Below, in pieces: positions 1-8,290 of a stretch of DNA of 64,000 nucleotides. The notes below the pieces were generated by a model, which had not been told where the DNA came from, did no database searches, and saw nothing but the letters and a program-made list of their open reading frames with translations. Numbering within the stretch: the first letter of the stretch is position 1; every line of letters starts with the position of its first letter. Origin of the DNA: Chryseobacterium sp. YIM B08800 (GTDB taxonomy: Bacteria; Bacteroidota; Bacteroidia; Flavobacteriales; Weeksellaceae); assembly GCF_026163565.1 (NCBI RefSeq), contig NZ_JAPDKN010000033.1:1-64000 (forward strand), given 5' to 3'. A program made the translations under genes and the position numbers.

Positions 1-81
1 AGCGAAAGCAGGTTCCCGGCTCCTAATAATTTCAAAGTTAAAAACTTCCATCTTCCATCTCCCTACTTCCCGCTTTTTCAC

Positions 82-89
82 TATTTTTG
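82..89 (+). promoter_or_regulatory. -7 promoter box of glyS
   Basis: TATTTTTG matches the Bacteroidota -7 consensus TAnnTTTG and lies 22 bp before the ATG at 111. This places transcription start near 95 and argues against the in-frame TTG at 87 as the start codon. No clear -33 TTTG is visible. Confidence 0.5.
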
Positions 90-110
90 CAACTCAGACG
101 TAAAAAAATT

Positions 111-1652
111 ATGGCAAAGCAAGAAGATGTTTTCAAGAAAGTGATTTCTCACGCTAAAGAATATGGTTTTATTTTCCCTTCAAGTGAGATCTATGACGGT
201 TTATCCGCTGTTTATGATTATGGACAGAATGGTGCAGAACTGAAAAATAATATCAAACAATACTGGTGGAAAGCGATGGTACAGCTTAACGAAAATATTG
301 TAGGTATTGATTCGGCAATTCTGATGCACCCGACTACTTGGAAAGCTTCCGGCCACGTTGACGCATTCAACGATCCTTTGATTGACAATAAAGATTCTAA
401 AAAACGTTTCAGAGCAGATGTTTTGGTGGAAGATTATTGTGCAAAAATCGAGGATAAAGAAAATAAGGAAATCGAAAAAGCGGCAAAAAGATTCGGTGAG
501 TCTTTCGATAAAGCTCAGTTTGAAGCCACCAATCCTAAAATTTTAGAATACAGAGCAAAAAGAGAGCAAATCCTTTCAAGATTAGCTAAATCTTTGGAAA
601 ATGAAGATCTTGCTGATGTGAAAGCTTTAATTGAAGAACTGGAAATCGCTGATCCGGATACCGGTTCAAAAAACTGGACAGAAGTAAGACAATTCAACCT
701 GATGTTCGGAACTAAATTAGGTGCTTCTGCAGATTCTGCGATGGATCTTTATTTAAGACCGGAAACTGCTCAAGGTATTTTCGTGAATTTCCTGAATGTA
801 CAAAAAACTTCACGTCACAGACTTCCTTTTGGCATTGCTCAAATCGGTAAAGCATTTAGAAATGAGATTGTTGCAAGACAATTTATTTTCAGAATGCGTG
901 AATTTGAACAGATGGAAATGCAGTTTTTCGTTGCTCCGGGAACAGAACTTGAATTCTACGAACAATGGAAGCAAAAACGTCTTAATTGGCACTTGGCTTT
1001 AGGATTAGGAAATGACAATTATAGATTCCACGATCATGAGAAACTGGCGCATTATGCAAATGCTGCGGCAGATATTGAGTTTAATTTTCCATTCGGTTTT
1101 AAAGAATTGGAAGGTATTCACTCAAGAACAGATTTCGACTTAAAAGCTCACGAAGAGCATTCAGGAAGAAAACTACAGTTCTTTGATCCTGAAAGAAACG
1201 AAAACTATGTTCCTTATGTTGTTGAAACTTCTGTAGGTTTAGACAGATTATTCCTTTCAATTTTCTCTCATTGCTTAAGAGACGAAGTTTTGGAAGACGG
1301 TTCAGAAAGAACGGTTTTATCTTTACCTCCGGCTTTAGCACCAATTAAAGCTGCCATTCTTCCATTAATGAAGAAAGACGGTTTGGCTGAATATGCAGAA
1401 AAAATATTTGACGATTTAAAATACGATTTCAATTTATTCTACGAAGAAAAAGATGCAATCGGAAAACGTTACAGAAGACAGGATGCGATTGGAACACCTT
1501 ACTGTATCACCATCGATCATGATTCTCTAACAGATCACACCGTGACCATAAGAGACAGAGATACGATGCAGCAGGAAAGAGTTCCGGTTTCTGAAATGAG
1601 ACGAATTATCGACGAGAAAACGAACTTCAGAAATTTACTTTCTAAGATATAA
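111..1652 (+). CDS. glyS: Glycine--tRNA ligase (class II, single-chain type)
   Basis: This cytoplasmic enzyme charges tRNA-Gly with glycine using ATP. The 513-aa protein has the class II core: RPETAQG at residues 216-222, FRNE at 249-252 followed by the motif 2 stretch to about 273, and motif 3 GLDRLFL near residue 375. A C-terminal anticodon-binding domain follows, with the typical IDHDSL and TIRDRDT segments. The insert around 110-190 is normal for the alpha2 GlyRS family. I chose ATG 111 (MAKQED) over an in-frame TTG 24 bases upstream, because the -7 box at 82-89 would leave the TTG inside or before the transcript start. The gene is monocistronic, ending in a strong terminator. Confidence 0.97.
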   Translation: MAKQEDVFKKVISHAKEYGFIFPSSEIYDGLSAVYDYGQNGAELKNNIKQYWWKAMVQLNENIVGIDSAILMHPTTWKASGHVDAFNDPLIDNKDSKKRFRADVLVEDYCAKIEDKENKEIEKAAKRFGESFDKAQFEATNPKILEYRAKREQILSRLAKSLENEDLADVKALIEELEIADPDTGSKNWTEVRQFNLMFGTKLGASADSAMDLYLRPETAQGIFVNFLNVQKTSRHRLPFGIAQIGKAFRNEIVARQFIFRMREFEQMEMQFFVAPGTELEFYEQWKQKRLNWHLALGLGNDNYRFHDHEKLAHYANAAADIEFNFPFGFKELEGIHSRTDFDLKAHEEHSGRKLQFFDPERNENYVPYVVETSVGLDRLFLSIFSHCLRDEVLEDGSERTVLSLPPALAPIKAAILPLMKKDGLAEYAEKIFDDLKYDFNLFYEEKDAIGKRYRRQDAIGTPYCITIDHDSLTDHTVTIRDRDTMQQERVPVSEMRRIIDEKTNFRNLLSKI

Positions 1653-1658
1653 TTAATA

Positions 1659-1685
1659 AGCCCTGATTTTTTTCAGGGCTTTTTT
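1659..1685 (+). terminator. Intrinsic terminator of glyS
   Basis: AGCCCTGA (1659-1666) pairs perfectly with TCAGGGCT (1673-1680) across a T-rich loop, followed by five T. It sits seven bases after the glyS stop codon. Confidence 0.88.
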
Positions 1686-1708
1686 GATGCTTGGTTTTAA
1701 AATTATTC

Positions 1709-1716
1709 TAAATTTG
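1709..1716 (+). promoter_or_regulatory. -7 promoter box of the serine hydrolase gene
   Basis: TAAATTTG matches TAnnTTTG exactly. A TTGG at 1691-1694 could serve as the upstream element. The ATG at 1734 follows 17 bp after the box. Confidence 0.5.
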
Positions 1717-1733
1717 TTTAAGACCAAATTCTT

Positions 1734-2867
1734 ATGATTATTCTTTTTTATATTACTCTTTTTCTGGTAACCGTGGTGGTTTTATTCTATATTTTCGGAT
1801 ATGCTTATCTCTTCAGCGGAATTTCAAAAACCTATCTTCGTGGAAAATCGAGTGCAAATATTGATGACGGAAAGCTTTTTACAAGTAACATCATTCACAC
1901 AGCCAAACCCGTTCTTTGGGATGAACATCCTGATTACAACAAAAAAGATTTACCTAAAAACATCGTCGATGATTTAATTCGGTCAAATACAGCTTCATTT
2001 CTTGTCATAAAAGACGGAAAATTATTGCACGAACAATACTGGAACGGGTATAATGAACTTTCGAAAACCAATTCGTTTTCTATGGCAAAAGCGGTTACCG
2101 TTATGCTTTTCGGAAAAGCTTTAGAAGAAGGAAAAATTAAAAATATTGACAATAATTTCTCTGAGTTTTATGATGAATTCAAAAGTAAACCTTTCGGTAG
2201 AGATTTAACTTTAAAGCATCTTGCTCAAATGGAATCCGGTTTAAACTGGGATGAAAATTATAAAAATCCTTTTCTTCCAAACGCTCGAGCGTATTACGGA
2301 AAAAGCCTGATAAAGGCTACATTCTCGAGACCATTTAAAGAAAAACCTGGTGAAAGATTTGAGTATCAAAGCGGTTCTACTCAGCTTTTAGGATTTGCGG
2401 TGAAAAAAGCAGTCAATCAGACTTTAGCAAGTTATTTATCTGAAAAATTCTGGATTCCGCTGGGAATGGAACAAAATGCAGATTGGAGCGTTGACGAAAG
2501 CGGAATGGAAAAAACATATTGCTGTATTCATTCCAACTCAAGAGATTTCGCGAAATTGGGTCAGTTATTTTTAGATGACGGAAAAGTAGGAAATGAGCAG
2601 ATTTTAAATTTAGATTTTATTGAACAAATGAGAACACCTACCAAAAAATCTGATGAAATCTATGGAATGGGACTCTGGATTAACCATGACAATCCTATCA
2701 AACATTATTATTTTCTCGGTCTTCAAGGTCAATATATTATTATGATTCCTGAACATAAAATGGTGATTGTAAGAACCGGAAGTTACAATAATCTTCCTAA
2801 AACCGACAGAGGAAGACCGGATCAGGTGAAATTTTTGGTGAATGAAACGGTGAAGTTGTTTGCGTAA
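1734..2867 (+). CDS. Serine hydrolase, class C beta-lactamase / penicillin-binding protein fold
   Basis: This is a membrane-anchored serine hydrolase of the AmpC/6-aminohexanoate-dimer hydrolase fold. Residues 1-28 form one hydrophobic segment, so the catalytic domain probably faces the periplasm. The nucleophile motif SxxK is SMAK at 116-119 and the Tyr motif YxS is YQSG at 211-214. A later GLQGQY segment occupies the usual strand beta-3 region. The length (377 aa) is typical for this family, which includes peptidases, esterases and amide hydrolases, so the substrate cannot be named. It has its own promoter box and no obvious operon partner. The family call is secure; the function is unknown. 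Confidence 0.85.
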   Translation: MIILFYITLFLVTVVVLFYIFGYAYLFSGISKTYLRGKSSANIDDGKLFTSNIIHTAKPVLWDEHPDYNKKDLPKNIVDDLIRSNTASFLVIKDGKLLHEQYWNGYNELSKTNSFSMAKAVTVMLFGKALEEGKIKNIDNNFSEFYDEFKSKPFGRDLTLKHLAQMESGLNWDENYKNPFLPNARAYYGKSLIKATFSRPFKEKPGERFEYQSGSTQLLGFAVKKAVNQTLASYLSEKFWIPLGMEQNADWSVDESGMEKTYCCIHSNSRDFAKLGQLFLDDGKVGNEQILNLDFIEQMRTPTKKSDEIYGMGLWINHDNPIKHYYFLGLQGQYIIMIPEHKMVIVRTGSYNNLPKTDRGRPDQVKFLVNETVKLFA

Positions 2868-2894
2868 AGGTTGAGGCTAAGTTTGAGGTTGAAA
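2868..2894. repeat. Dispersed intergenic repeat, TTGAGGCTAAG family, copy A
   Basis: This copy carries GGTTGAGGCTAAG followed by a second TTGAGGTTGA. The same unit recurs at 23511-23569 and, rearranged as an inverted pair, at 54600-54661. All three copies lie between genes. Confidence 0.6.
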
Positions 2895-2958
2895 TAACAC
2901 TGCGACAAGTTCAGTATGACATAGTTAATACTAAAAATCTACTTTTAAATTGAAATTT

Positions 2959-3573
2959 ATGATAAAATATAATCCTTTGGTGGATGAATATATTGAGAAA
3001 TCTCCGGATTTTTCAAAACCTATTTTAAACCATATTCGGGAAGTGGTTCATGAATGTTATCCCGAAATAGAGGAAGCGATTAAATGGAAATTTCCTACAT
3101 TTATGTATAAAGGGAAAATTCTTTGTTCAATGGTTTCATTTAAGCAATATTGCAGCATGGGATTTTGGTTACATGATGAAATGAAAACCCTGAAAAATCT
3201 TGAAACTGACGTTGAAAAAACCAATATGTTTAGTCTTGGAAAGATTACCAAATTAGAAGATCTTCCTTCAAAACCTCAGCTTAAAAAAATTATTCTTGAG
3301 GCAATGGAGCTTACCGATATGGGTGTAAAATTGAAAAAAGCAGCCCCCACAAAAACAGAAACTGCGGTTCCTGATGAGTTTCAGAATATTTTAAATCAAA
3401 ACAAAAAAGCTTTGGAGATTTTTCAAAAATCCTCACCTTCTTTCAGGAAAGAATACATCAACTGGATTACCGAAGCCAAAACAGAAACTACTCGAAATAA
3501 AAGGATGGAACAAGCTATAGAATGGATCTCCGAAGGAAAAGGCAGAAACTGGAAATATGAGAAGAAGAAATAG
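2959..3573 (+). CDS. DUF1801 / YdeI-OmdA family protein
   Basis: The N-terminal half (about residues 5-110) is the DUF1801 fold, recognisable from a YPEIEEAIKWKFPTF-type core and the GFWLH segment. The C-terminal 60 residues match the YdeI/OmpD-associated tail, with SFRKEYINWI and an Arg/Lys-rich end. The protein is cytoplasmic and soluble, about 204 aa. Homologues include iron-chaperone-like and bacteriocin-protection annotations, but the biochemical role is not established. ATG 2959 is preferred over a TTG nine bases upstream. The family is fairly sure. Confidence 0.8.
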   Translation: MIKYNPLVDEYIEKSPDFSKPILNHIREVVHECYPEIEEAIKWKFPTFMYKGKILCSMVSFKQYCSMGFWLHDEMKTLKNLETDVEKTNMFSLGKITKLEDLPSKPQLKKIILEAMELTDMGVKLKKAAPTKTETAVPDEFQNILNQNKKALEIFQKSSPSFRKEYINWITEAKTETTRNKRMEQAIEWISEGKGRNWKYEKKK

Positions 3574-3575
3574 TT

Positions 3576-3612
3576 GGTTTGGAAGCTAGGTGATGGAAGC
3601 TGGAGGTTTAAA
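3576..3612. repeat. Short-period intergenic repeat (GGAAGCT / GATGGAAGCTGG type)
   Basis: A roughly seven-base-period sequence (ggaagctaggtgatggaagctggagg). Its reverse complement resembles the cttccatcttccatctccc tract at 48-66 and, more loosely, tracts near 52790 and 61500. It lies between convergent genes. Confidence 0.4.
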
Positions 3613-3663
3613 AGTTTGAAAATATTTTTTGATTTTAAACTAAAATCTTAGTGGAATCTGAAA

Positions 3664-4929
3664 TTAGCTTCGGGAAGCGTTATTGTTTTTAAGAAAAGCT
3701 TCGTATTCAGGTGACATTTGAGCACGACCAAAAGTATTTTGTCCGCTCATGCTTCCCAAACGCACTTTATCTTTACCGTATTTTTTATTCATTGCATCCA
3801 TCGCTTTCATTACAGGCAAATGCTGATTCTGGCTGTCTTCTTCAAATAAATTAATTAACCGTTGATCTTCCGGGACAAAATCGTTGACGATAACGCCTGC
3901 TTTTTTATAATGAAAGCCTTCTTCAAAAATAGATTCAAACAAATCATTCACCACTCTGCCAATAAGAATCGATGAATTGGTAGGGTTTGGCAGAATCTGA
4001 GTTTTAGCATTTCTATATTCCGGTAAATCTTTTCTGAAACGATTGGTTTGCACAAAAACTGTAACCATTTTGCAGCAGGTGTTTTGCTTTCTCAGTCTTT
4101 CCGAACAATACATTCCAAAGGTTTCTACACGTTCGCGTACGTCCTCTTTTTTGGTAAGCATTTCCATAAAACTTCTCGTCACCGCAATCGATTTTTTAGG
4201 AGACGGAGAATCTAATTCCAATTGACGGATTCCTTTCAGCTCATTAATCATTCTTACGCCATGAATTCCCATAATTTTGCGAACCCACATTTCCGGTTTT
4301 TGGAGTAAATCCCACGCTTTATAAACTCCGTTGTCATTCATTTTTGCTCTAAGCTTTCTACCTATTCCCCAAACATCACCGATGTTGAGCCATTTTAAAG
4401 CTTTTTCAATTTTTTCGGGAGTATCTAAAATATAAACTCCTTCATTAAATTTTTCGGGAAAGTCTTTTACAATTCTGTTGGCAACTTTACACAAGGTTTT
4501 TGTAGGCGCAATACCGATGCTTACAGGAATATTTTCTTTATCCTGAATTTCTTTTTTTATTTTAACACAATAATCATGAGTATCGATATATTTAAAACTT
4601 GTAAGGTCTAAAAATAATTCATCAATAGAATATACTTCATAATCAGCTTTATCAACATAAGAAGATGAAATCTCAATAACTCTCTGGCTTTTAAAATTAT
4701 ACAATTCAAATTTTGCAGAAAAACTCTTTACATCATGTTGCTTAAAAAGTTCTTTATACTTAAACGCAGGAGCCGCCATAGGAATCCCCAAATCTTTTGC
4801 TTCCTTGCTTCGAGACACAACGCATCCATCGTTGTTGGAAAGCACCACAACGGGTTTGTTTTCAAGCGAAGGATCTAAAGTTCTTTCGCAGGAAACAAAA
4901 AAATTATTGCAATCGACTAAAGCGTACAT
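3664..4929 (-). CDS. umuC: Y-family DNA polymerase, UmuC type
   Basis: This is a translesion polymerase catalytic subunit of 421 aa. The fold is clear from MYALVDCNNFF with catalytic D6, the SNNDGCVVSRS block near residues 31-41, and SIDELFLDL with D103 and E104. Helix-hairpin-helix and little-finger regions follow to the C-terminus. The ATG at 4929 starts exactly at the conserved MYALVD; the longer reading has 20 unrelated residues. UmuC normally works with a processed UmuD, whose gene usually lies just upstream. Here no umuD is present: upstream is a 271-bp gap with two copies of the island operator, then a divergent peptidase gene. The enzyme is probably induced by DNA damage. Confidence 0.93.
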   Translation of the reverse strand: MYALVDCNNFFVSCERTLDPSLENKPVVVLSNNDGCVVSRSKEAKDLGIPMAAPAFKYKELFKQHDVKSFSAKFELYNFKSQRVIEISSSYVDKADYEVYSIDELFLDLTSFKYIDTHDYCVKIKKEIQDKENIPVSIGIAPTKTLCKVANRIVKDFPEKFNEGVYILDTPEKIEKALKWLNIGDVWGIGRKLRAKMNDNGVYKAWDLLQKPEMWVRKIMGIHGVRMINELKGIRQLELDSPSPKKSIAVTRSFMEMLTKKEDVRERVETFGMYCSERLRKQNTCCKMVTVFVQTNRFRKDLPEYRNAKTQILPNPTNSSILIGRVVNDLFESIFEEGFHYKKAGVIVNDFVPEDQRLINLFEEDSQNQHLPVMKAMDAMNKKYGKDKVRLGSMSGQNTFGRAQMSPEYEAFLKNNNASRS

Positions 4930-5055
4930 GATATGAAAAAAACAACTGTTTGAAAGTACAAATCTATAACTTTTAAAACAGAATTTCATATTTCAATAAA
5001 AATTTAACACCATATCTATCTAATTCAAAATCAAACAATTAAATACATTAAAACA

Positions 5056-5070
5056 CGTCACGTTTTGTCG
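5056..5070. promoter_or_regulatory. Island operator copy 1 (between umuC and the M15 gene)
   Basis: CGTCACGTTTTGTCG fits CGWCA-N5-TGWCG, differing by one base from the commonest form. Reading rightwards, the base 11 bp on begins TAATCAGT, which is only half of a -7 box. It may instead act as a second operator or serve umuC on the other strand. Confidence 0.6.
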
Positions 5071-5145
5071 CAATAATGTATTAATCAGTGTTTGCAGAAA
5101 GTTTATTTTTTTTCATTTCAAATGATAATTTTTTTATCATCAATG

Positions 5146-5179
5146 CGTCAAGTTTTGACGTATTGCACCCCTACATTTG
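5146..5179 (+). promoter_or_regulatory. Island promoter module copy 2, driving the M15 peptidase gene
   Basis: CGTCAAGTTTTGACG (5146-5160) is a perfect inverted repeat (CGTCAA-GTT-TTGACG). An 11-bp spacer leads to the consensus -7 box TACATTTG (5172-5179). The element covers the position normally held by the -33 box. The ATG at 5201 follows 21 bp later. Confidence 0.85.
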
Positions 5180-5200
5180 TTTTCTAAAGAAACTAAAAAT

Positions 5201-5701
5201 ATGGATAAAATAACCTTACAGAGAATAGAAAAATTACATCCTTTTGTGAGGGAGGAAGTAAAACAAATCATCAAAGAATGTGATGAAGCATTAACCGGAA
5301 AAGTCAAAATAAGAATTACTCAGGGACTTCGAAGTTTTGAGGAGCAAGAAAAACTCTATGCTATCGGAAGAATTACAAACGGAAAAAAAGTAACGAACGC
5401 CAAAGCCGGACAAAGCATTCACAATTACGGATTAGCCGTTGATATCTGTTTAATTATTGACAAAAAAATAGCGAGTTGGGACACCGCAAAAGACTGGGAC
5501 AATGATCAGGTTGCCGACTGGTACGAATGTGTAAAAATTTTCGCAAAACACGGTTGGGATTGGGGCGGAAACTGGAAAACTTTTAAAGACCTTCCCCACT
5601 TTGAAAAGAAGAATTTCCCGACTAAAAAAGGTTTGATAAAAACGAGTTGGAGAGCACTTGCAAAGCTGAAAAGGGACGATAATGGATATGTGGTTTTTTA
5701 A
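5201..5701 (+). CDS. M15 family metallopeptidase, endolysin-like (L-alanyl-D-glutamate / D-Ala-D-Ala type)
   Basis: This is a peptidoglycan peptidase of 166 aa, the size of phage T5-type endolysins. The zinc site is the SxHxxGxAxD motif at residues 72-81 (H74, D81) plus H133 in the DLPHFE segment. The G-rich WDWGGNWK block lies before it. There is no signal peptide or membrane segment, so like a phage lysin it would need help to reach the wall, or would act on lysis or after export. I start at ATG 5201 (MDKITL) rather than an in-frame ATG at 5177, which falls inside the -7 box. Its promoter carries the best palindromic copy of the island operator. Cell lysis or release of the island products is a plausible role. 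Confidence 0.85.
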   Translation: MDKITLQRIEKLHPFVREEVKQIIKECDEALTGKVKIRITQGLRSFEEQEKLYAIGRITNGKKVTNAKAGQSIHNYGLAVDICLIIDKKIASWDTAKDWDNDQVADWYECVKIFAKHGWDWGGNWKTFKDLPHFEKKNFPTKKGLIKTSWRALAKLKRDDNGYVVF

Positions 5702-5710
5702 AAAATTATA

Positions 5711-5744
5711 CGTCGAGTTTTGGCGTGTTAGTATATTTTCTTTA
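5711..5744 (+). promoter_or_regulatory. Island promoter module copy 3, upstream of the metzincin gene
   Basis: CGTCGAGTTTTGGCG (5711-5725) is a weaker copy with both outer half-sites altered. The same 11-bp spacer is followed by TTTCTTTA (5737-5744), one base from the TATCTTTA seen in other copies. The ATG at 5785 follows 40 bp later. Confidence 0.6.
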
Positions 5745-5784
5745 CAAGAAAAGTAATATTTAAACACAAATAAAATTTACACAA

Positions 5785-6186
5785 ATGAATAATATTTACA
5801 ATGGGTTTACTTTTGTGAAAGCACTATCACTTAATGATCCTACAGGAACAAGTACAATCGGAAAAAATTTATTAGAAAACGAAACGGAAGAAAAGCCTTT
5901 TCTGCATGCGGTCGTAGAATTCAGAACTATATATAAAACATACGACGGAAGTTTTGGGTTTGATTGGTATCGAAAAAAAGATAATGGACAATCTTATGGC
6001 GGAATGTATAAATCTTTTATTGAAAGCGGATATAAAGACGGGAAAACAAACTTAAAGCCTGATGAAGCAATAAACCGATTTTTAGATATGTATGAAGAAA
6101 TTCCTATTAATTTAATATCCAGAAAGAAAGAGAAGAAAAAAGTTATCAGGTTCCGTATCTCTCTATGTTTTCAAAAGAAACAGTAG
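5785..6186 (+). CDS. N-terminal part of a frameshifted metzincin metalloprotease
   Basis: The first about 118 codons look genuine, including a GSFGFDWYRKKDNG block. From memory, similar FGFDW blocks occur in Bacteroidota effector-like proteins, but I cannot verify this. From about residue 112 the reading becomes Lys-rich and ends at 6186, while the next frame continues as SYQVPYLSMFSKE into the protease. One extra A in the six-A run at 6136-6141 would join the two frames into one protein of about 510 aa. I therefore treat this and the next entry as one gene (5785-7316), broken in this assembly. No signal peptide is visible at the N-terminus. Confidence 0.65.
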   Translation: MNNIYNGFTFVKALSLNDPTGTSTIGKNLLENETEEKPFLHAVVEFRTIYKTYDGSFGFDWYRKKDNGQSYGGMYKSFIESGYKDGKTNLKPDEAINRFLDMYEEIPINLISRKKEKKKVIRFRISLCFQKKQ

Positions 6187-7316
6187 AAGGCATGAAATTT
6201 CCAAAAGATGTTGTACAACCCCAGTTTAGTGTTACACTTTCTGCTATAGTGGAAATTGCAAGGAACTCTATTTTAAAGTTTGAATATGATACCACTCTTT
6301 TCGACATCACCCCGCAAATACTTGCCGATAAATCTGCAGATAGAGGAATACATCACTCTAAAACAAAAGAAATTACCATTATCTGCAAAAAAGATCTAAA
6401 CAGCAATAAGGAAATTAAAATCTACGCCTATCCGCAGGATAGAAAGTACAAAAAATCTCTTGCAGGAAAAATTACAGTATTGCAAAACGACGAAAAAGTA
6501 AGAAAAAATGTGAATTTTGCTTTGGTAAATATAAGAACCAATATTAAAAACTTGCCATCCCCAAATACTAATACAGGTGAGATAGAACCTGCAGAAATTG
6601 ATGCTTTAAGAAAGGCAATGTACCAGTGCCTGATACTTCCAAATATTGTAGAGGTTCCATTATTAGATTTATCGGATAATGATAACTTTAAAATTATAAA
6701 AAATAATTTCGGGAATAATCAATACGGAAAGTACATTTTTCATAAAACCATTACGACTGTTAAATGGACAGATGGTGGGATATTTCACAGCCATTACTAT
6801 ACCGACTGTCAGGATTACGTTAAAAAACTTTATATATCAGAAAACCAAAAGTTTTTAAAAGACACTTTCTATAAAAATTCTAAAGAAACAGTTGATGAGC
6901 AATATCTTAGTGATAATATTTTTACGGTATTTGCTTTTCAGGAAGATTCTTTCCTAACCTATCGTTCCTCTACTTTTTTGGATAATCATGCTGTAGAAGG
7001 AGAGGTAAAAGATATAGGAGAAAATACGGCAATGCTCTTCAACAGCCTAAACAGCACCAAAAGAGCAGATGACACTTCCCTGGCTCATGAAGTTTTGCAC
7101 GGATTAGGAATCTATCATACTCATGTAGACGAAAACCCTATTCCTTCACCAAAAATCCTATGTACTTTCAAGGAAAAATCGACAGATAATTACATGTCTT
7201 ATAGAGCAGTAGATCCAGACGGAACAGTAAAAGGAGAAGAAAGAGAGACTCTCTGGAGATGGCAATGGAAAATTGCGAATGAGAATATTCCGGGGATAGA
7301 AAGTGATCCACAATAG
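6165..7316 (+). CDS. Metzincin-type zinc metalloprotease, C-terminal part of the frameshifted gene
   Basis: The catalytic zinc motif HEVLHGLGIYH (residues 308-318 counted from the ATG at 6165) fits HExxHxxGxxH. A downstream NYMSY (Met344) is a candidate Met-turn, so this is a metzincin. The preceding 300 residues are of unknown type. The coding frame is already open from 6111, before this internal ATG, and joins the upstream piece if one A is added at 6136-6141. The intact protein would carry an unknown N-terminal domain and a C-terminal protease, an architecture common in interbacterial effectors. A lipoprotein gene follows 90 bp downstream. The substrate is unknown. Confidence 0.75.
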   Translation: MFSKETVEGMKFPKDVVQPQFSVTLSAIVEIARNSILKFEYDTTLFDITPQILADKSADRGIHHSKTKEITIICKKDLNSNKEIKIYAYPQDRKYKKSLAGKITVLQNDEKVRKNVNFALVNIRTNIKNLPSPNTNTGEIEPAEIDALRKAMYQCLILPNIVEVPLLDLSDNDNFKIIKNNFGNNQYGKYIFHKTITTVKWTDGGIFHSHYYTDCQDYVKKLYISENQKFLKDTFYKNSKETVDEQYLSDNIFTVFAFQEDSFLTYRSSTFLDNHAVEGEVKDIGENTAMLFNSLNSTKRADDTSLAHEVLHGLGIYHTHVDENPIPSPKILCTFKEKSTDNYMSYRAVDPDGTVKGEERETLWRWQWKIANENIPGIESDPQ

Positions 7317-7406
7317 AAGTATTTACCGCTCCTCAATAAATTTTCTGATGCTGACATATAATAATGTATAACTTTTAATTATTTTTGAAAGTATAAAGTA
7401 TAGAAT

Positions 7407-8120
7407 ATGAAAACAATAACACCATTTATTTCCTTAATTATTTATAGCTTTTTATTATTTTCCTGTGCTACGAAAAAATTAGGACAACCTGAAAGTAAAA
7501 ATGCAAAAATAATAGCAGAAGAAAAACCAGCATTAGATAGTTCTCGTTTTGATATTAAAAAGTTTGAGGCAAATGCATACAAACAAAAATTATTTAAAGA
7601 AAATTTTAAAAAACCAGGGTTTGATGCTCAGTACAAAGAAGAATTAATGGATGGCAGAATCATTCGACAATTAACTGTTTTTCTTGAATCAGAAAAAGCA
7701 AACTCACAAGAATACTCAGAACAAATCTCAAAAAAATGGAACCCCTTTGTAATCCATAAAGGATATAATTTTAAAGGACAGCTAATAGCATGGTCACAAA
7801 CATTCAGATTAGAGCCCATAAATAAAAGCTATGAATATGATGAGAGTGGAAAAATTATTAAAATAACCAACTACGAAGAAAAATTTAAGCATAGTTTTGC
7901 CGACATTAGAGAGTTTCTGTTAAAAAACAAAGGAATAGACATTTATGATACCAGACAGGCCATTGCAAGAAGAGTAAACCATAGATATGAAGATCCTACA
8001 CAAGTTTATTATGACATCTATGTTTTAGATAAAAAAGATGAGACAAATGATTATCGCATTGTAATTTTTGATGATACACTACAAATAAAAGAATATAGAA
8101 ATGAAAATAAGTCGAAATAA
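7407..8120 (+). CDS. Lipoprotein of unknown function downstream of the metzincin
   Basis: This 237-aa protein has a clear lipoprotein signal: a hydrophobic stretch at residues 8-18 and the lipobox LFSC with Cys20. The mature part is Lys- and Glu-rich with no family I recognise. It lies 90 bp after the metalloprotease, with a possible weak -7 box (TATTTTTG, 7380-7387) and no copy of the island operator, so it may also be read through from upstream. A membrane-anchored partner next to a protease effector could be its immunity protein. That is inference from position only. Confidence 0.7.
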   Translation: MKTITPFISLIIYSFLLFSCATKKLGQPESKNAKIIAEEKPALDSSRFDIKKFEANAYKQKLFKENFKKPGFDAQYKEELMDGRIIRQLTVFLESEKANSQEYSEQISKKWNPFVIHKGYNFKGQLIAWSQTFRLEPINKSYEYDESGKIIKITNYEEKFKHSFADIREFLLKNKGIDIYDTRQAIARRVNHRYEDPTQVYYDIYVLDKKDETNDYRIVIFDDTLQIKEYRNENKSK

Positions 8121-8232
8121 TAATCTTTAAATTAACTTTAATCATACCAACAAATAGCTTAAAAAAAGGCTATTATTTATATAAAAGAACTTTATATATT
8201 TCTCTATAAAATTTACTAATTTTCATTTAACA

Positions 8233-8266
8233 CGTCAAGTTCTGTCGCCTCCATATCCTATCTTTA
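8233..8266 (+). promoter_or_regulatory. Island promoter module copy 4, driving the patatin gene
   Basis: CGTCAAGTTCTGTCG (8233-8247), an 11-bp spacer and TATCTTTA (8259-8266) precede the ATG at 8291 by 24 bp. Confidence 0.82.
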
Positions 8267-8290
8267 TTCTACCAAAATAACAGTAGAAAA

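Noticed and set aside
4930..5176. A umuD gene upstream of umuC
   Set aside because: The gap has no ORF of the right size or an S24 peptidase motif on either strand.
6136..6141. Programmed -1 frameshift at the A-run of the metzincin gene
   Set aside because: The heptamer is G-AAA-AAA in frame rather than the standard A-AAA-AAG, and I see no stimulatory stem just downstream. A second similar homopolymer break at 63310 makes a missing base more likely.
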